IMG/VR virus record: IMGVR_UViG_3300009168_000052
Span: 1 to 49,196 of that record
Origin: a virus
DNA: 49,196 bases
Strand: one strand, 5' to 3'
The notes under the pieces were generated by a model. It saw only the letters and a program-made list of their open reading frames with translations. It made no database searches and was not told where the DNA came from. The translations under genes were made by a program, and so were the position numbers. Below are positions 38,904 to 48,014 of this stretch, one piece after another. Every line of letters begins with the position of its first letter. The stretch's first letter is position 1.

Positions 38904-39637
38904 TGGCTTTCGGGACCTCGCTGCTCAACCTGCGCAACAAGCTGCGGGCCGAGGTCTCGCAGAGCCTCAACACGGCCCAGGGCGTCAACGCCCAGGGTCA
39001 ATACGACATGGCCCTCGACCGAACCCAGAAGGAACTCTGGGAGAGCTACGAGTGGCCGCATCTGACCTATTACAGCAACCTCGCCTTGCAGAACGGCCAG
39101 CAGCTTTACGCCTATCCGGTCGACATGCCGTTCGATTACATCGTCAAGGCGTATGTGCTGACCGGCAGCGTCGATTGGGTGCCGATGTCGTTCGGCATCG
39201 GCCTGGAGGACTACGCCCAATATGGGGGCGAGGCCGGGCGCTCCTGGCCGCCGCAAAAGTGGGCCAACCGACCCACCGTGTCAGGCGGTGTCACCGACCC
39301 CATCGGCAGGCTCGAAATCTGGCCGGTCCCCAACAAGAACGGGTCCCTCCGCTTCAAGGGCCAGGCGCCGTGCAACCCCCTGGTTTCCGACAGCGACAAG
39401 GCGGTCCTCGACGACGTGCTGATCACGCTCTTCGCGGCGGCCGAGATCCTGGCCGCGCAAAAGTCCGAAGTCGCCCCGCTGAAGCTCACCAAGGCGAACC
39501 AGTTCCTGCGCCGGCACTTTGCCAATCTGGGCGGCGGCAAGCGCCGGACTATCGCTCTGGGCGGCGTCGGCTCGATGCCGGGCGTGCCCGGCGGAACCCC
39601 TTATATCGACTATATCCCGATGACGACTGGGCATTAA
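38903..39637 (+). CDS. Head-tail connector / tail tubular A-like adaptor
   Basis: A 244-residue protein. The start LNLRNKLRAEVSQSLNTAQGVNAQGQYDMALDRTQKELWESYEWPHL is common to phage adaptor proteins (tail tubular A or P22 gp4-like), which bind under the portal. It continues with beta-rich sequence (RLEIWPVPNKNGSLRFKG) and a helical end (DVLITLFAAAEILAAQKSE). The next gene, three bases downstream, is the matching nozzle-type protein, which supports the call. Confidence 0.72.
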   Translation: MAFGTSLLNLRNKLRAEVSQSLNTAQGVNAQGQYDMALDRTQKELWESYEWPHLTYYSNLALQNGQQLYAYPVDMPFDYIVKAYVLTGSVDWVPMSFGIGLEDYAQYGGEAGRSWPPQKWANRPTVSGGVTDPIGRLEIWPVPNKNGSLRFKGQAPCNPLVSDSDKAVLDDVLITLFAAAEILAAQKSEVAPLKLTKANQFLRRHFANLGGGKRRTIALGGVGSMPGVPGGTPYIDYIPMTTGH

Positions 39638-39640
39638 TCT

Positions 39641-41134
39641 ATGCCCACGCAGTCTACATACTACGAAATTAAAGACTTCATCGCAGGCATGGACCTGCGA
39701 AAGAGTCCCATCACGGCGCCGGCAGGTACGCTGCGCACGCTGACCAATGCCCATGTCACCGCCGGCGGCGAGATCGAAAAGCGCGGCGCCTTCGTGCATC
39801 GCGGCAATGCCGCGCCAAACTCGTTCGGCCTCGTCTCGATCAGCGGGCTGCTCTATACGCTGACTTCGAATGGCGCCTATGCCGAGGCCGGCCCCATCGA
39901 CATGAGCGGCGGGCCGATTGTCATCGGCAACATCGCGCTGCCCACCTCGCCGCCGCTGACCGATCTGTTCGATTGGGACATCTATGGCGGCCGGCTTTAT
40001 GTGACGACCAACTCGGCCATCAGCAACTACCACTACTTCCAGGACCCCGGCGGCCCTTCGGCGCCGATGGTCTGGATCGACAACACCGAAACGGCACCGT
40101 ACGGGGCCAATCCGGCCTTCGCCAGCGCGTTCCGGACCTACAAGACCAAGATCCATTCCGTCTGGGCCAACACGCTGCGCTTCTCGGCGGCCGGCCATCC
40201 GGAATGGTGGGGCGCCGACAAACCCGAGCAGACACCCGATCCCCTGGTCGGCGCGGGCTATATCATCCTCGACCAGGAAGACAGCGAGATGCAGAGTCTC
40301 ACTGGCCTGGAGGTCTATTACGACAAGCTGGCGGTGTTTTCGAACAAGGCGTGCCAGCTCTGGGCGATCAGCCACGACAGCACCCAGAACCAGTTGCTCC
40401 AGACGCTCAGACAATGCGGCACCATCGCGCCGCAGAGCATCCGGCAATACGGGTCCGGGGACGTGCTGTTCCTGGGCTCGGACGGCATCCGCTCGCTGAA
40501 GGCCCGCGAGCAACTGGTGTCAGCGGCGGTCTCGGATATCGGCTCGCCCATCGACCCTCTGATCCGCGATCTCTACATGACCATGGGCCCGGCCTGGATG
40601 TCTCAGGCCGTCGCCACCCTCCAGCCCTATACGGGCCGCTACTGGATGGTGTTTCCTGATAGAATTTTTGTTCTATCTAACTTTCCCAGCCCGAAGGTCT
40701 CCGCCTGGAGCGTCTACACGCTGCCGTTCACGGTGACGGATGTCTGCGAAGCGGGCCAGGGCGGGGTGTTCCTGCGCACCAGCGACCACCGGATCTTCCA
40801 GTACGGCGCCATCGAGCCGCAGCAGTTCGACGCGACCACCCAGGTGGAGATCTCGACCCCTTTCCTGGGGATGGAGCGCCCGGCGACCTTCAAGCAGTTC
40901 AAGGCCATCGACGTGGCCTGTACGGGCGCCTGGGATGTCTACGCGGCGCTCAACCCCGGCAATCTGGAGGCCGAAGACTTTCTCGGGACGGTCACGGGGC
41001 CGACCTTCCTCGAAGGGCAGTTTCCGATGATGGGCCATTCGACCCACATCTCGCTGCGCTTCCGGCATGTGGGTGCCGGCCCGGCGACCCTTGCCTCATG
41101 CATGATCCACTACGACCGGGCCGAAACCACGTGA
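39641..41134 (+). CDS. Tail nozzle-like / stabilization protein (497 aa)
   Basis: The N-terminus (EIKDFIAGMDLRKSPITAPAGTLRTLTNAHVTAGGEIEKRGAF) matches a widespread podovirus tail-hub family that follows the adaptor gene; the rest is rich in beta-strands (PYTGRYWMVFPDRIFVLSNFP, ISTPFLGMERPATFKQFKAIDVACTG). It likely forms the tail tube below the adaptor ring, as T7 gp12 does. The stop overlaps the next GTG start. Confidence 0.7.
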   Translation: MPTQSTYYEIKDFIAGMDLRKSPITAPAGTLRTLTNAHVTAGGEIEKRGAFVHRGNAAPNSFGLVSISGLLYTLTSNGAYAEAGPIDMSGGPIVIGNIALPTSPPLTDLFDWDIYGGRLYVTTNSAISNYHYFQDPGGPSAPMVWIDNTETAPYGANPAFASAFRTYKTKIHSVWANTLRFSAAGHPEWWGADKPEQTPDPLVGAGYIILDQEDSEMQSLTGLEVYYDKLAVFSNKACQLWAISHDSTQNQLLQTLRQCGTIAPQSIRQYGSGDVLFLGSDGIRSLKAREQLVSAAVSDIGSPIDPLIRDLYMTMGPAWMSQAVATLQPYTGRYWMVFPDRIFVLSNFPSPKVSAWSVYTLPFTVTDVCEAGQGGVFLRTSDHRIFQYGAIEPQQFDATTQVEISTPFLGMERPATFKQFKAIDVACTGAWDVYAALNPGNLEAEDFLGTVTGPTFLEGQFPMMGHSTHISLRFRHVGAGPATLASCMIHYDRAETT

Positions 41135-41631
41135 GCATCGTCAAGACCGGACTGGCCTTCGATCCCTTGCGCTACGTGCTCCAGCGGCTGCGGCCCCTCG
41201 ACCACAAAGAGCTGTTCGCGACCCGCGCCCACGACAGCCCGGAGCTGGCGACGGACGAGATCATGCGCGCCTGCGGACCCTTCGGCACCCTCTTCTGGCA
41301 TGACACCGAACCAGTGTCAGCGCTGGGGTTCTTTCCGATGTGGCCTGGCGTCGTCTCCGTCTGGGCCTTCGGCTCGCATCGCTGGAGCCTCGTGGTCCAG
41401 GCCATGACCCGGCACGTCATCAACGAATTGGGGCCGGATCTTCTGATACGCGGCGTCCACCGGGCCGAGTGCCGCGCGCTCACCGAACGCAAAGACAGCG
41501 ACCGCTGGCTGCGCGTGCTCGGCGGCCGGGTCGAAGGCATCCTGAAAGACTTTGGCCGTAACCGAGAGGACTTTACGCTTTATGCCTGGTCAGACCGCCA
41601 TGTTGGCGCCCGAGGCCAGCCCGTCCACTGA
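41131..41631 (+). CDS. DUF2833/T7 gp13-like protein (166 aa)
   Basis: Starts GTG 41131 in the stop of the preceding gene (ACGTGAGC). The pattern SALGFFPMWPGVVSVWAFGSHRW, ARxRxECRALTERKDSDRWLRVLGGRVEGILKDFGRNREDFTLYAW resembles the GNAT-fold family of T7 gp13 (DUF2833), a head-assembly factor. No clear acetyl-CoA loop. It overlaps the next gene's start by about 50 bases. Sequence resemblance is moderate. Confidence 0.62.
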   Translation: MSIVKTGLAFDPLRYVLQRLRPLDHKELFATRAHDSPELATDEIMRACGPFGTLFWHDTEPVSALGFFPMWPGVVSVWAFGSHRWSLVVQAMTRHVINELGPDLLIRGVHRAECRALTERKDSDRWLRVLGGRVEGILKDFGRNREDFTLYAWSDRHVGARGQPVH

Positions 41632-42136
41632 TCGACGGCGGGCCTTGGCGAGCATCCCCGGCGTGCAGCGGCACGTCCGCCTGCGCATGGCCGTGCCCGA
41701 AGACGTGCCGGAACTGACACGGATTTTCACCGGCTACTACAAGTCCTCGGACTGGCCGAATTTCATCAAATTCGACGAAGAGCGTTGCGCCGACTATCTG
41801 GAGAACGTCATCGCGATCCCGATTGTCCCGCACATGCTGGCGGAGACGCGGAAGGCGCCTGCCGAGATCGTCGGGGTCCTGTCCTACGAGCTGCTCCACG
41901 ACTTCTCAGAGAAGCCCATCGCCACCGGGCATACCCTTTGGGTGCAAAAAGACTATCATCGGACGGCGCTCGCCCGCCTCCTCATTGACACCTTCCTCGA
42001 TCTCGCCCGGATCGACGGTGCCAGCGTCATCCACCTACCGGTCATGAGCAATCTGCCGGAAGCCCGCTCCCTGAAGAACCTCCTGCGCAAGAAGGGCTTC
42101 GCCGAGATGGGCTATGTCATGCGGAAGGGACTGTAA
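41582..42136 (+). CDS. GNAT-fold acetyltransferase-like protein (184 aa)
   Basis: Starts ATG 41582 (a TTG at 41552 is in frame). It has a GNAT-type pattern: RLRMAVPEDVPELTRIFTGYY, EIVGVLSYELL, HTLWVQKDYHRTALARLLIDTFLDLA and a C-terminal KKGFAEMGYVMRKGL. The usual RxxGxG/A acetyl-CoA loop appears only as KDYHRTALAR, so activity is uncertain. Second of two GNAT-like genes in tandem; both may be structural in the virion. Confidence 0.68.
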   Translation: MPGQTAMLAPEASPSTDRRRALASIPGVQRHVRLRMAVPEDVPELTRIFTGYYKSSDWPNFIKFDEERCADYLENVIAIPIVPHMLAETRKAPAEIVGVLSYELLHDFSEKPIATGHTLWVQKDYHRTALARLLIDTFLDLARIDGASVIHLPVMSNLPEARSLKNLLRKKGFAEMGYVMRKGL

Positions 42137-42138
42137 CC

Positions 42139-42783
42139 ATGGGTGGAAAAGGCGGCGGCGGCGGCTCGTCCAACAACATGGCGATCCAGATGCAGATGCA
42201 GGCGGCGCAGGAAGCCCGCATGAAGGAGTGGCAGCGCGAACAGCGTCTGCGCCAGGGCGAAGCCTCGATCAACGCCGAGTACGACAACCCGGAGAAATTC
42301 CAGGCCCTCTACGACAAGTACGAGACCGGTCAGCGCGATTTCTACATGCCGGAACTCCAGAAGCAGTACGGGGACGCCCGCAAGAAGGCTTTCCTCGCGC
42401 ACGCCGGCGCCGGCACGCTCTGGTCCTCGATGCGCGGTGACACCGAAGCCGACATCGCCAGCCAGAACGCCCTCAACAAGGGCCAGATCGAAAGCCAGAT
42501 CCAAGACTCTGTAGGTGGTCTCCGGCGCCAGGTCGCCTCTGACAAGAGTTCGCTGATCAATCAGCTCTACGCGACCGAGAACCCGGAGATGGCCGCCAAT
42601 GAGGCCCTCTCCCGTGTCAGGACCATCTCGCAGCAGACGCCGCCGCTGTCCCCCATGGGGGACCTCTTTAAGACTGCCGCCATCGGTCTCGGAAACGCGT
42701 TCAGCAATGCCAACAATCCCTACAACAAAGTCACCAATCCCGGCATCGGCAGAGTCAGTTCTGGCCTGACCCGCTACGGCTAG
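42139..42783 (+). CDS. Internal virion / ejection-type protein (214 aa)
   Basis: Starts ATG 42139, with AAGGGA nine bases upstream. A Gly-rich start (GGKGGGGGSSNN) leads to a long helical region (MQAAQEARMKEWQREQRLRQGEASINAEYD, SQNALNKGQIESQIQDSVGGL). This pattern is typical of small internal virion or DNA-ejection proteins next to the larger ones. No family recognised with certainty. Confidence 0.62.
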   Translation: MGGKGGGGGSSNNMAIQMQMQAAQEARMKEWQREQRLRQGEASINAEYDNPEKFQALYDKYETGQRDFYMPELQKQYGDARKKAFLAHAGAGTLWSSMRGDTEADIASQNALNKGQIESQIQDSVGGLRRQVASDKSSLINQLYATENPEMAANEALSRVRTISQQTPPLSPMGDLFKTAAIGLGNAFSNANNPYNKVTNPGIGRVSSGLTRYG

Positions 42784-42798
42784 CCTTGGGAGGCTGAT

Positions 42799-43470
42799 AT
42801 TTGCGATCCGCTCAGTTTAGTCCTTGGAGGACTTTCCGCCGCCGCTTCGATGGCTTCGTCGAGCGTGCAGGCCAGTGCCATCCGCAAACAGGAAGACGCC
42901 AACAACCAGTGGATGATGATGCAGCAGCAGCAGCGCCGCCAGGAGCAGGCGCGCCAGGAGCAACTGCGCGAACAGGCCGAGAGCGCCCGGGCGGCGACGG
43001 TGCAGGATATGACCGCCGAGAACCAGATGACGGCCCAGAGCGCCGAACAGGCTCGGCTTCAAGAGAAGCTCGGCGGCAACGAACCGGCCCCCGATCCGAA
43101 CGCCGCCGCCGCTCAGACCAGCGCCAACGACGCCTTGCTCTCGGGCAAGGCCATGGGCGGCACGGAGTTCAACGCCGACATGGGGGCGAGGATCTCCAAG
43201 GCCACGGCCGACGCCCGGTCCCGGATCAGGGCCTTGGCTCAGGTCCAGTCGTTTGGGGGCACCTCGGGCGGATTGCAGACCCGCAACGCGCTTGAACTCA
43301 ACGAAGGCGAGCAGGGGATCAATCTCGCCAACAACCTGCGCCAGGGATCGCTCTCCGCGTTTGGGGCGGTCCAGAACATCGAGCCGCCGATCATGAAGCC
43401 GGTCTCGAACCCCTGGGGCGGGATCGCCTCCGCCCTCGGCGGCATGACCGGCAAATTCGGAAAGGCGTGA
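42799..43470 (+). CDS. Internal virion protein (223 aa), likely starting at ATT
   Basis: An open frame runs upstream of ATG 42850 to a stop at 42781. It encodes CDPLSLVLGGLSAAASMASS, a typical N-terminus of phage DNA-transfer/ejection proteins (MCDPxxL...). The matching start codon would be ATT 42799, six bases after GGGAGG (42788-42793). If so, ATT initiates translation; a single-base error of ATG is the alternative. ATG 42850 (206 residues) has a weaker and more distant ribosome site (GGAGG at 42826). The rest is helical, Gln-rich (QQQQRRQEQARQEQ) and Gly/Ala-rich near the C-terminus. Confidence 0.65.
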   Translation: MCDPLSLVLGGLSAAASMASSSVQASAIRKQEDANNQWMMMQQQQRRQEQARQEQLREQAESARAATVQDMTAENQMTAQSAEQARLQEKLGGNEPAPDPNAAAAQTSANDALLSGKAMGGTEFNADMGARISKATADARSRIRALAQVQSFGGTSGGLQTRNALELNEGEQGINLANNLRQGSLSAFGAVQNIEPPIMKPVSNPWGGIASALGGMTGKFGKA

Positions 43471-43473
43471 GCG

Positions 43474-45576
43474 ATGCCGACCTTAGTCGTTAACGATCCG
43501 GGGATTGGCGAGGGCCTCGGCCATCTGATGGGCGGCCTTGCAGCCGGCAACGACCCGGAGAAGCGCGCCCGGGCGATGGCGCTTCAGGCCCAGATCGACC
43601 AGCACAATCTCAAGTCGCGCCAAATCCAAATGGAGAACGAGAGCTTCGCCCAGCAGCGCAAGATCCAGGACGAGACCGCCAACACGCTCGCCGGGCAACT
43701 GACACCGGACATGCTGTCCAAGCGGCTGCCGCAGACGATCATCCCGGGACAGGAGACTCTTCGCCAACCCTTCGGAGAAGGTTTCCAGGGACCTCTTCCG
43801 GCATCCCCGGTGCGCAATCCGCAACTCGACGAAGTGGCCCGGAGGTCCCCGGCGGCGCAGCAGATCGCGCGCTTCGTGATCTCGCGCGGCGGCACCCCTC
43901 AACAGGCCGTGGACGCCGCTTACAAAGCCCTGGAGCTGGGCGGCATTTATGGCGCCGGGGCGCTGCCCGCGACCGAGGGTGCCGCCCGGACCTCGCAGAC
44001 CTTGCTTACGGGGCAGATCCCGGACGCCAAGACGCCTCTGACCGAGCAGCAGCGCCGTGTCATGGACACCGAAGCGCGGGCGCAGGCGGCAGCGCTGGAA
44101 GCCCAGCGCCAGGCCGGCGCGTTCTCGCGCAACGAAGCCGACAACGTGCGTGCGCTCGAAGCGACCCGCATCCAGCAGGCGGGCGCACTGGATCGCGTCT
44201 ACGCGACGCCGCGCTTCGCTCCGGAAAACTCGACCCCGTTTGCGACCCCCGAACAGCGGAGCCGTTGGGGCCTCGATCCCACCGGGGCGATCCCGGTGCA
44301 GCGTTCGGCGGGCAAGGGCGAGACGGTGGAGACTCCCGGTCGGGGGACGCTCTACGGCCAGGGCGCCGGGCCGCCGGACCCCAACGCACCTACGACCGAA
44401 CCAATCCTTGGTAGCGGCAAGGGCTTCGATCAGGAGGCTAACCGCACGGTACTGAGGCTCTTGGCTCTGGAAGAGAAAGCCCCCGGTACGCTGACACGCC
44501 CGCAACTGCGCGAGTATGCCGCCGCCTACAAGAAAGCTGTCGAGGACTCGACGTGGCAGGCGATTGAGGTCGACGACCCCACCCGCCCGGGGCAGACGAT
44601 CAAGAAATGGGAGCAGCGACCGGGCGGCGCGGCGCCGCTTGGTTTCATGTCGCCACAGGAGCTTTGGGCCAAGTACGGTCTGGGACCGGCCCCGGAGGCA
44701 AGTCCGTCAAGCACGCCCCGAGGAGGTCCTGCCGGAGGCCAGGCGTCGGTGACACCGCCAGTATCCGCCAGCACCGTCGCGGCAACCGCTGTGCCTCCAG
44801 CTCAAGCGCAGGCGTCCACGCCGCAAGGCGGCCCCGGCAATGTCATCGGCACGGTCGGCGCTGACAAGGGCGCCCCCGAGCACATGGCGAACAGCTACAC
44901 CTACACCAAGCAGGCTGAGGACGCGGTCCGGAACATCGACCGTATTCTGGCGGAAAACCCGACCTGGCAGCCGAGCTTTTCGGCCGGTGTCATGGGTGCG
45001 GCGGCGACCGCCGGCGGCCAGGCCAACCAAAGCCCCATGGGGGCGATGGTCGACCAGCTCAGCAAGCAGATCATCGGCGGCGTCAACACCTCCATCAACC
45101 CCATCGACGCCCAGATCCAGAGCCACGAGCGCTCGCTCTTGGTCGCCATCCTGCGCGATGACACCGGCGCCGCCATCGCGCCGAGCGAGTTCGGCTACTA
45201 CCGCGACATGCTGGTGCCGAGCTGGAACGACAGCCCGACGGTGCGTCAGGAGAAGCGCGAGCGCGTCCACAACATGGTCGTCGCCCGGCAGAAGGGCCGC
45301 CGGTTGACCGAGATCATGTCTGACGTGGGCCTGCCGGCGCCCGATCCGAGCAAGATTGTTCGCGGCAATCCTGGCGAGCAAGCGCCGGCAGCGAGTGCCG
45401 GTCAGGCCGTCAGGGTAGCGCCCTCGTCAGAGCCGGCCGCGACCCCGCCGCCATCGCCGCAGTCACCGCCGACCAATCCATCCTCGCCGCAGATCCCGGA
45501 GGGAGCCCCCGTCGGCACCCGCTCCGGTGAGTGGTTCTTCAACCCGAGGACCCGCCGGAGGGAGCGTGCACCATGA
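43474..45576 (+). CDS. Internal virion (ejection) protein, 700 aa
   Basis: A large protein of the ejection group. The N-terminus is helical (LQAQIDQHNLKSRQIQMENESFAQQRKIQDETANTL), and the middle is Pro/Ala/Gly-rich with a low-complexity stretch (PASPVSAS..., around 400-450). A C-terminal folded segment has ANQSPMGAMVDQLSKQIIGGVNTSINPIDAQIQSHERSLLVAILRDDTGAAIAPSEFGYYRDMLVPS. The final 25 residues (GTRSGEWFFNPRTRRRERAP) are basic. It probably forms part of the trans-envelope channel with its two neighbours. The start of the next gene overlaps its stop by four bases. Confidence 0.7.
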   Translation: MPTLVVNDPGIGEGLGHLMGGLAAGNDPEKRARAMALQAQIDQHNLKSRQIQMENESFAQQRKIQDETANTLAGQLTPDMLSKRLPQTIIPGQETLRQPFGEGFQGPLPASPVRNPQLDEVARRSPAAQQIARFVISRGGTPQQAVDAAYKALELGGIYGAGALPATEGAARTSQTLLTGQIPDAKTPLTEQQRRVMDTEARAQAAALEAQRQAGAFSRNEADNVRALEATRIQQAGALDRVYATPRFAPENSTPFATPEQRSRWGLDPTGAIPVQRSAGKGETVETPGRGTLYGQGAGPPDPNAPTTEPILGSGKGFDQEANRTVLRLLALEEKAPGTLTRPQLREYAAAYKKAVEDSTWQAIEVDDPTRPGQTIKKWEQRPGGAAPLGFMSPQELWAKYGLGPAPEASPSSTPRGGPAGGQASVTPPVSASTVAATAVPPAQAQASTPQGGPGNVIGTVGADKGAPEHMANSYTYTKQAEDAVRNIDRILAENPTWQPSFSAGVMGAAATAGGQANQSPMGAMVDQLSKQIIGGVNTSINPIDAQIQSHERSLLVAILRDDTGAAIAPSEFGYYRDMLVPSWNDSPTVRQEKRERVHNMVVARQKGRRLTEIMSDVGLPAPDPSKIVRGNPGEQAPAASAGQAVRVAPSSEPAATPPPSPQSPPTNPSSPQIPEGAPVGTRSGEWFFNPRTRRRERAP

Positions 45577-48014
45577 GCGACAAGGAAGAGACCGTCGTTC
45601 TCCCTAACGGCACGCGCAAGACGTTTCCGGCTGGCACCTCGGATGCGTATATCGATAACTGGACGGAGCGGGCCTACAACCGGATCGAGAGCCAACAAAA
45701 GAGCTGGGCCGACCGCAGCCCGGCCGACTTCGCCCGTGTCATGGCCGGGCGTGGGTCGCTGATTGGCAACGTCACCGACTTCATGAGCGAACCGCTCCGG
45801 TATCCTGAAGGGATGCCGTTGTTGGGCGGTAAAGACGTGGTGCCGGATGTGATCGGGCGCGGCGCGCTTTCACGTCCGCTTCCCGTCGCCCTTGGCGATC
45901 TCGCCACAGCGGCCACGAACATCGGCACCGGCAAGCTCAACGAGGCGGCCGGAACTGAGATCCCACGCCTGACACCGCCCAGCACCGCCATCGGCGATCT
46001 GATTGGCGTCAAACCCCAAGCCGCCGATGCTGGCTACCTGGAGCGCATTCTCGAAGCTTTAGTTGGCGTCGCCAAAAACCCGTTGACCGCTGCCGGCCAC
46101 TCGGCGCCAGGCACGGCGGCCGGGGTGGCTTCTAGCGCCGTTCCCTATGGGCAACGCATGGGCAGGCCCGGTGATGTGATCGACCGGGTGATGGAAAACA
46201 TCTCGCCGGAAGTCCGGCGCCTGGCCGCGACCCGGATCTCCGGAGCCGCCGGACGTGGTGGCGCGGCCGTCGGCGGCGTGCTCGGCGGCGATGTCGGCCA
46301 ATACTATGGCGGCGACCTTGGTGCCCTACTCGGCTCGATGACGGGCAGCATGGTGCCCGGCGCCGCAGGCGCGGCGCTGCGGATGCCGGTCCAAAACCAC
46401 TATTCCAAACCTGGCGACCAGAGCGAGCGCGCCCTCCAGGTCCAGGAAGAACTGGGCATGACACCGACGCCGGGCGCCACCGGCAACGCCCGTGTCTCCT
46501 CGTTGCAGAGCACGGCGGCGCGGCTACCGGTGCCGTTCAATCCGGCGGCCAAGCGCCAGGACCAGGCCATGCAGCAATACCGGGACGCCGGCATGGAGAC
46601 GCTGAACCAGATCTATGACCAGGGTCCTGTGATCCAGACACCGGATGTCACCGGCACACAGATGCGGTTCGCCTCTGACCGCGCCCGTGAAAACCTCGAT
46701 GACTACTGGAATCGCGGCTACGCCATTGTTGGTGAAGGAGTGCCGCCTGAGACACGGGTCTGGCCGGGTCAGACCCGACAGGCCGTGGGGGACATCCGGA
46801 CTCCGGGCAGCGGCGAAAGTGAAGCCACCCGGCGGTTGGTTGAAGGAGCTAACAGGGAGAACGTGACTCCCAGCATCGTACCCGGCTTCCATCCTGATCC
46901 GACCAGACAGGACGTGATAGCCGGGCTGCCCTACGCCGACGCACGGCCCTCCGGCACCGACCTGTTTCACTCGCAGGAGAGAGCCAATCCTACCGCCGGG
47001 GGCGCTATCAACATCATGCGTCGAGCCTTCGCCGGTGACACCGCCGACATGCTCCTTAACGATCCCTGGATGTTGGAGCGGTTCCCCGACCCCGCCGACC
47101 GCATCGCCAAAGCCGAACGCCTGCAAGTGCTGGCGCGCGAATACGCTCAGGAAAAAGCCAGAACCCGCGTTGACACCACGGCGGGACCGACGTTCCGGCC
47201 CGGGCAGGGCGGGGACACCGGCCTCGACATTACGCAGATGGACCCCGGCTCGATGCCCCCCGGTGCGACGGAGCTTCCAGGCGGCGGCTCCTACCGGGTG
47301 CTGGATGAGATCGACGCCACCAAGACCGGCCCGAGCGCCTTTACCACCGGCAAAAGACCCGAAAGCATGGCGGTGCTTCAGCGCAACGACCAGGCGGGCT
47401 ATCCGATCATCGCCCGCAACGTCATCGGCAATATGTGGCAGGACCCCACCAGCCAGACCGGCGAGATCGGCCCGATCCAAACCGCCAATAGCTGGATGCC
47501 GAACACCAAAGGCGGCATCAGCGAGAACGCGAAGGGCATCCTCGCCAACGACGACGGTCAGGTGGTGGCACGGGGCAATCTCTTGGCCGAAGGCGGCAAC
47601 CTGCTGCGCGAACAGATCGCCGCCGACAAAGGCTCCAGGACCATGCCGATGATGGCGACAGCCATGCTGCCGCTCACAGCGGTGACTTCGCCTGGCTTCG
47701 GTCTCCCAGCCTTGGGTGCCGCCTATCTTGGGGCGAATGCCGCATCGGGCGAGACCTTCGCGAGATACCTCGCGCGGACAGCTCCGCAACAGGCTGAGCT
47801 GCTGGCCCGCAAGGGCGTCGACAGCGCCATGATCGCGTCAGGCCAAATGGCTGACGACGAGGCGATGGCGATGCGCGCTCCCGTCAATCCCGTCGAGGGA
47901 GGCGCGGCGGCCTACAATCAGGCGTCCGGTATCGCGCGGGGCGCCTACGATAAGCTGCCACGTGGCACCTTCTGGATGCCGCCCGTCCTACTAGACCAAC
48001 TGTATGGACCCTAA
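45573..48014 (+). CDS. Internal virion (ejection) protein, 813 aa
   Basis: Starts ATG 45573 within the previous stop. The N-terminus (VVLPNGTRKTFPAGTSDAYIDNWTERAYN) is followed by Gly/Ala-rich, weakly hydrophobic blocks around residues 210-270 (GAAGRGGAAVGGVLGGDVGQYYGGDLGALLG) and 695-730 (MMATAMLPLTAVTSPGFGLPALGAAYLG) that could insert into membrane. The C-terminal end (GTFWMPPVLLDQLYGP) is hydrophobic. Such Gly/Ala-rich, alpha-helical giant proteins are typical of the podovirus ejection complex. No enzymatic motif seen. Confidence 0.7.
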   Translation: MSDKEETVVLPNGTRKTFPAGTSDAYIDNWTERAYNRIESQQKSWADRSPADFARVMAGRGSLIGNVTDFMSEPLRYPEGMPLLGGKDVVPDVIGRGALSRPLPVALGDLATAATNIGTGKLNEAAGTEIPRLTPPSTAIGDLIGVKPQAADAGYLERILEALVGVAKNPLTAAGHSAPGTAAGVASSAVPYGQRMGRPGDVIDRVMENISPEVRRLAATRISGAAGRGGAAVGGVLGGDVGQYYGGDLGALLGSMTGSMVPGAAGAALRMPVQNHYSKPGDQSERALQVQEELGMTPTPGATGNARVSSLQSTAARLPVPFNPAAKRQDQAMQQYRDAGMETLNQIYDQGPVIQTPDVTGTQMRFASDRARENLDDYWNRGYAIVGEGVPPETRVWPGQTRQAVGDIRTPGSGESEATRRLVEGANRENVTPSIVPGFHPDPTRQDVIAGLPYADARPSGTDLFHSQERANPTAGGAINIMRRAFAGDTADMLLNDPWMLERFPDPADRIAKAERLQVLAREYAQEKARTRVDTTAGPTFRPGQGGDTGLDITQMDPGSMPPGATELPGGGSYRVLDEIDATKTGPSAFTTGKRPESMAVLQRNDQAGYPIIARNVIGNMWQDPTSQTGEIGPIQTANSWMPNTKGGISENAKGILANDDGQVVARGNLLAEGGNLLREQIAADKGSRTMPMMATAMLPLTAVTSPGFGLPALGAAYLGANAASGETFARYLARTAPQQAELLARKGVDSAMIASGQMADDEAMAMRAPVNPVEGGAAAYNQASGIARGAYDKLPRGTFWMPPVLLDQLYGP

